Shown: positions 61,986 through 64,000 of the stretch, piece after piece | Layout: each line of letters opens with the position of its first letter | Numbering within the stretch: the stretch's first letter is position 1 | DNA from: Liolophura sinensis | Lineage: Eukaryota; Mollusca; Polyplacophora; Chitonida; Chitonidae | Assembly: GCF_032854445.1 (NCBI RefSeq) | Contig: NC_088307.1 | Location: 5,208,001 to 5,272,000, forward strand | Length of the DNA: 64,000 nt | Direction of reading: 5' to 3' | Position numbers and translations under genes: made by a program | The notes under the pieces: model-generated | The model's database searches: none | Seen by the model: the letters and a program-made list of their open reading frames with translations, nothing else | Told to the model about the DNA's origin: nothing

Positions 61986-63443
61986 AAACGAGGCTATTTT
62001 CTACCGTAATCCCATTGACTTCCGGTGAAATAGCCTATTATGGGCGCACGTTTCTAGATTCATTTACCATTACAATGGTCTGTACTCGAGCAAGGGTTTT
62101 TGTTCATGAAAGGGGTCGTTTTATTCTAAAAGCATAAAACATTATAACAGAAAAGTTATTTTCAAATTTGCTCCTAAAGGAAATCGAAAAAATATTTAAA
62201 ACCATATTTACAAATAACTTTTGACTCTCTTCCATCTGTAGTTTACATCATTTTTTTTTGCCTTTTAATCTCCTTTAAGGACTAATGCACCATGTGCCGG
62301 CAGAATGTCACGCCACACTTCCACCAAATTTCAATGACAAAGCACGGGCGAGGCAGATGGGATTTGTATAACTCACAGTTGTCTTGTTAACATAGCAATA
62401 AGAAGCCATATCAAAATCTCAGACCCCTTCACGTTTAACTAGATATAGGACCCGAGACCACAAAACTGTTCCAGTCTAAACTTCAACCACTTTCTTCCAG
62501 GAATTCAGTATATCGGTGTTTCCACTTTCAGGCTTGTCTGCAGGGGGCTGGGATTGTCAGAGTGGTCGGGGATATACGCTTTCCCGTCTCTCAGTCCTGT
62601 GCTGCCAAGGATATAGAAATGCCAGTACTTCACTCACCACCCCGAAAGTACATAGTGTTATCTAGAAAAGAACAACTCTGTAGCGTATGCCAGCTTCATG
62701 TCAGGAGAAATCAACTGAAATTCGTCGATGGCTGTCTGAAGGACCAAAACCTTGTTTACTGGACCGATATATAGTGGCTCATGTGCGTTAGAATGGCCAA
62801 AACGTATGGTCGCATTTTATTGTTTTACCTAAATCCGCATAATTAAACTTTATATGTATACATACAAACATATATGAACCTAGAGTTGAATTTTTTTTTG
62901 CTTTTATGTACTTTTTGAACTGCTGCGATGTACATGTGTTTTGTAAAGGCACATACAGTATTGGCCTACATCCAGAACATCGTATCTTAAATGTACTGAG
63001 ACTAAACAATGATATGGGCATTGGAAATTGTCAGTATATCATTGGTCAATAAATACCGAATACCAAAACGGTAGAAATTATCGTTCCACTTTTCATCTGA
63101 AATGGGCCACTTCTTCCCCAATCCACACCAGTAGGCCTACCCAACCTCTACCTCCCGACTGATCCTACGTACGAGCTAGAATTTCTGCGTACCGGCCTGC
63201 ATTTCAACTTAAATTTAGAAACTAAATGCATAATTTGTAAGGGGTTATAAGCTATGGACCAGAACCACGAAACAATACCATTTAATGAAAGAGGACAAAA
63301 GAGAATGGCTGTTGACAATTTCATCTCTCACATGTCAGACGATATTGCATAGGGCTATACAGTCTGTTGGGCATATGATTAGGCTACTGCTGTATGTGCC
63401 GGATGTGCACATGGAACTAAGGTAAACGATGGGAAACCAGTTA
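61986..63443. other. Divergent intergenic region between RPL35 and ARPC5
   Basis: About 1.5 kb without a recognised gene. An open frame at 62562-62774 (+) has no recognisable domain and no good splice sites tying it to a neighbour. No SINE is seen here, unlike most of the window. Confidence 0.5.
62018..62025. promoter_or_regulatory. ETS-type site ACTTCCGG upstream of RPL35
   Basis: Lies about 35 bases upstream of the inferred RPL35 start on the minus strand. ETS/GABP sites are common in housekeeping and RP promoters. Motif match only. Confidence 0.4.
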
Positions 63444-63543
63444 ACTTCCGGGGTGTGACTGGTCGCAGTGTGGTGTTGTCTTTTCCTTCCTGTTTTAGTT
63501 AATAACTCCGGCCGATTTAGGTTAAACCAAGAGGTTTTTTAAC
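63444..63543 (+). promoter_or_regulatory. ARPC5 5' UTR / proximal promoter
   Basis: Contains ACTTCCGG (about 63445-63452, ETS type) and a pyrimidine-rich stretch (cttttccttcctg) about 50 bases before the ATG. No TATA box is visible. Inferred from position. Confidence 0.4.
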
Positions 63544-63712
63544 ATGTCAAAAAATACAGGACAGTCCAGATTTCGCAAAGTCGACGTTGACCAGTTCGAC
63601 GAGGACAAATTTCAGGACGAAAATGTCGAGGAAGACGGCGAAGCCGGACCGAATGAAGGGGAGATCAACACACTTTTGTCACAATATCCTTTGCACGCTT
63701 CACTTGCAAGGC
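63544..63712 (+). CDS. ARPC5: ARPC5: Arp2/3 complex subunit 5 (p16), first coding exon
   Basis: ATG at 63544 begins MSKNTGQSRFRKVDVDQFDE and continues DKFQDENVEEDGEAGPNEGE, the well-known N-terminus of ARPC5 (MSKNT...FRKVDVD...DE). It then reads INTLLSQYPLHASLAR. The subunit belongs to the seven-protein Arp2/3 complex that nucleates branched actin. Identity is lost after SLAR, so I place the donor at 63713 (AGGC|gtaaag), which leaves phase 1. A GC donor two bases earlier (AAG|gcgtaa) is the alternative. The remaining exons lie beyond the window. Confidence 0.93.
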
Positions 63713-64000
63713 GTAAAGCCGTTTCATTCTTTCTATATTTTTACCAAGATACAAGTTCACCGTCGTCGCTTTAACTTGCAGGAGTTCTCTTAAATATCGT
63801 TTAAATGTTATTTCATGTTTTTAAAGTAGAATTAAAGTACTGACTGTGTCTTCAGTTTATGAAGTGTAATGACTCATCCCAGTTTGTCGTAGGACTAGGG
63901 GAGAGTTTATTCATGATGCAACGTTAAACCCTTCATATTGCTGTCTTGTAGTACTTGATAGGGTTCTTCTGCATTATATAATATACCAAAGCAATATTAA

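Noticed and set aside
62562-62774. 70-codon open frame between RPL35 and ARPC5
   Set aside because: No domain or splice context; a CSVCQ...C pattern in it is too little to support a zinc finger.

Overview
The window is animal nuclear DNA: AT-rich, with spliced genes, GT-AG introns from about 0.1 to 14 kb, and many dispersed and tandem repeats. The proteins (SUCO, RPL35, ARPC5), a dense load of tRNA-derived SINEs with an (AAAT)n tail, and the frequent palindrome TACATGTA suggest a lophotrochozoan, most likely a mollusc and perhaps a bivalve. The species assignment is inference.

Layout. Positions 1-5471 show no supportable exon and are probably an upstream intron or flank of the first gene. 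Positions 5472-37410 (+) hold the 3' part of SUCO, a SUN-domain ER membrane protein. I place 17 exons whose phases all agree and which sum to 4368 nt (1455 codons plus stop). The 5' exons lie outside the window. A probable 3' UTR runs to an AATAAA at 39856. Positions 39862-42380 are intergenic, with SINEs and a 36-bp tandem array. Positions 42599-56460 (+) hold a 12-exon gene for a 479-residue protein with a cysteine-rich N-terminus and a long coiled coil, which I do not recognise. RPL35 lies on the minus strand (four exons, 58507-61954, 123 residues). The first coding exon of ARPC5 lies at 63544-63712 (+) and the gene runs off the right edge. RPL35 and ARPC5 are divergent neighbours about 1.6 kb apart, each with an ETS-type ACTTCCGG near its start.

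Repeats fill most introns. I see about 25 copies of one tRNA-derived SINE, a second SINE that one of them interrupts, and about 12 copies of a short inverted-repeat element (MITE-like) in two internal versions that share ends. There are more than ten minisatellites.

The most unusual signal is that several minisatellites are built on, or abut, splice junctions. In SUCO a 96-bp unit repeats the acceptor of exon 10. It also carries a donor-like site, so each unit forms a 66-nt phase-1/phase-1 pseudo-exon that is open in the gene's frame. In the coiled-coil gene a 50-bp unit repeats the end of exon 6 plus its donor, giving 41 consecutive GTAAGT/GTAAAT sites without an indel. A 29-bp array upstream of exon 2 of the same gene repeats a polypyrimidine-CAG motif about 33 times. 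The three conserved genes have no functional link I can see beyond being neighbours.
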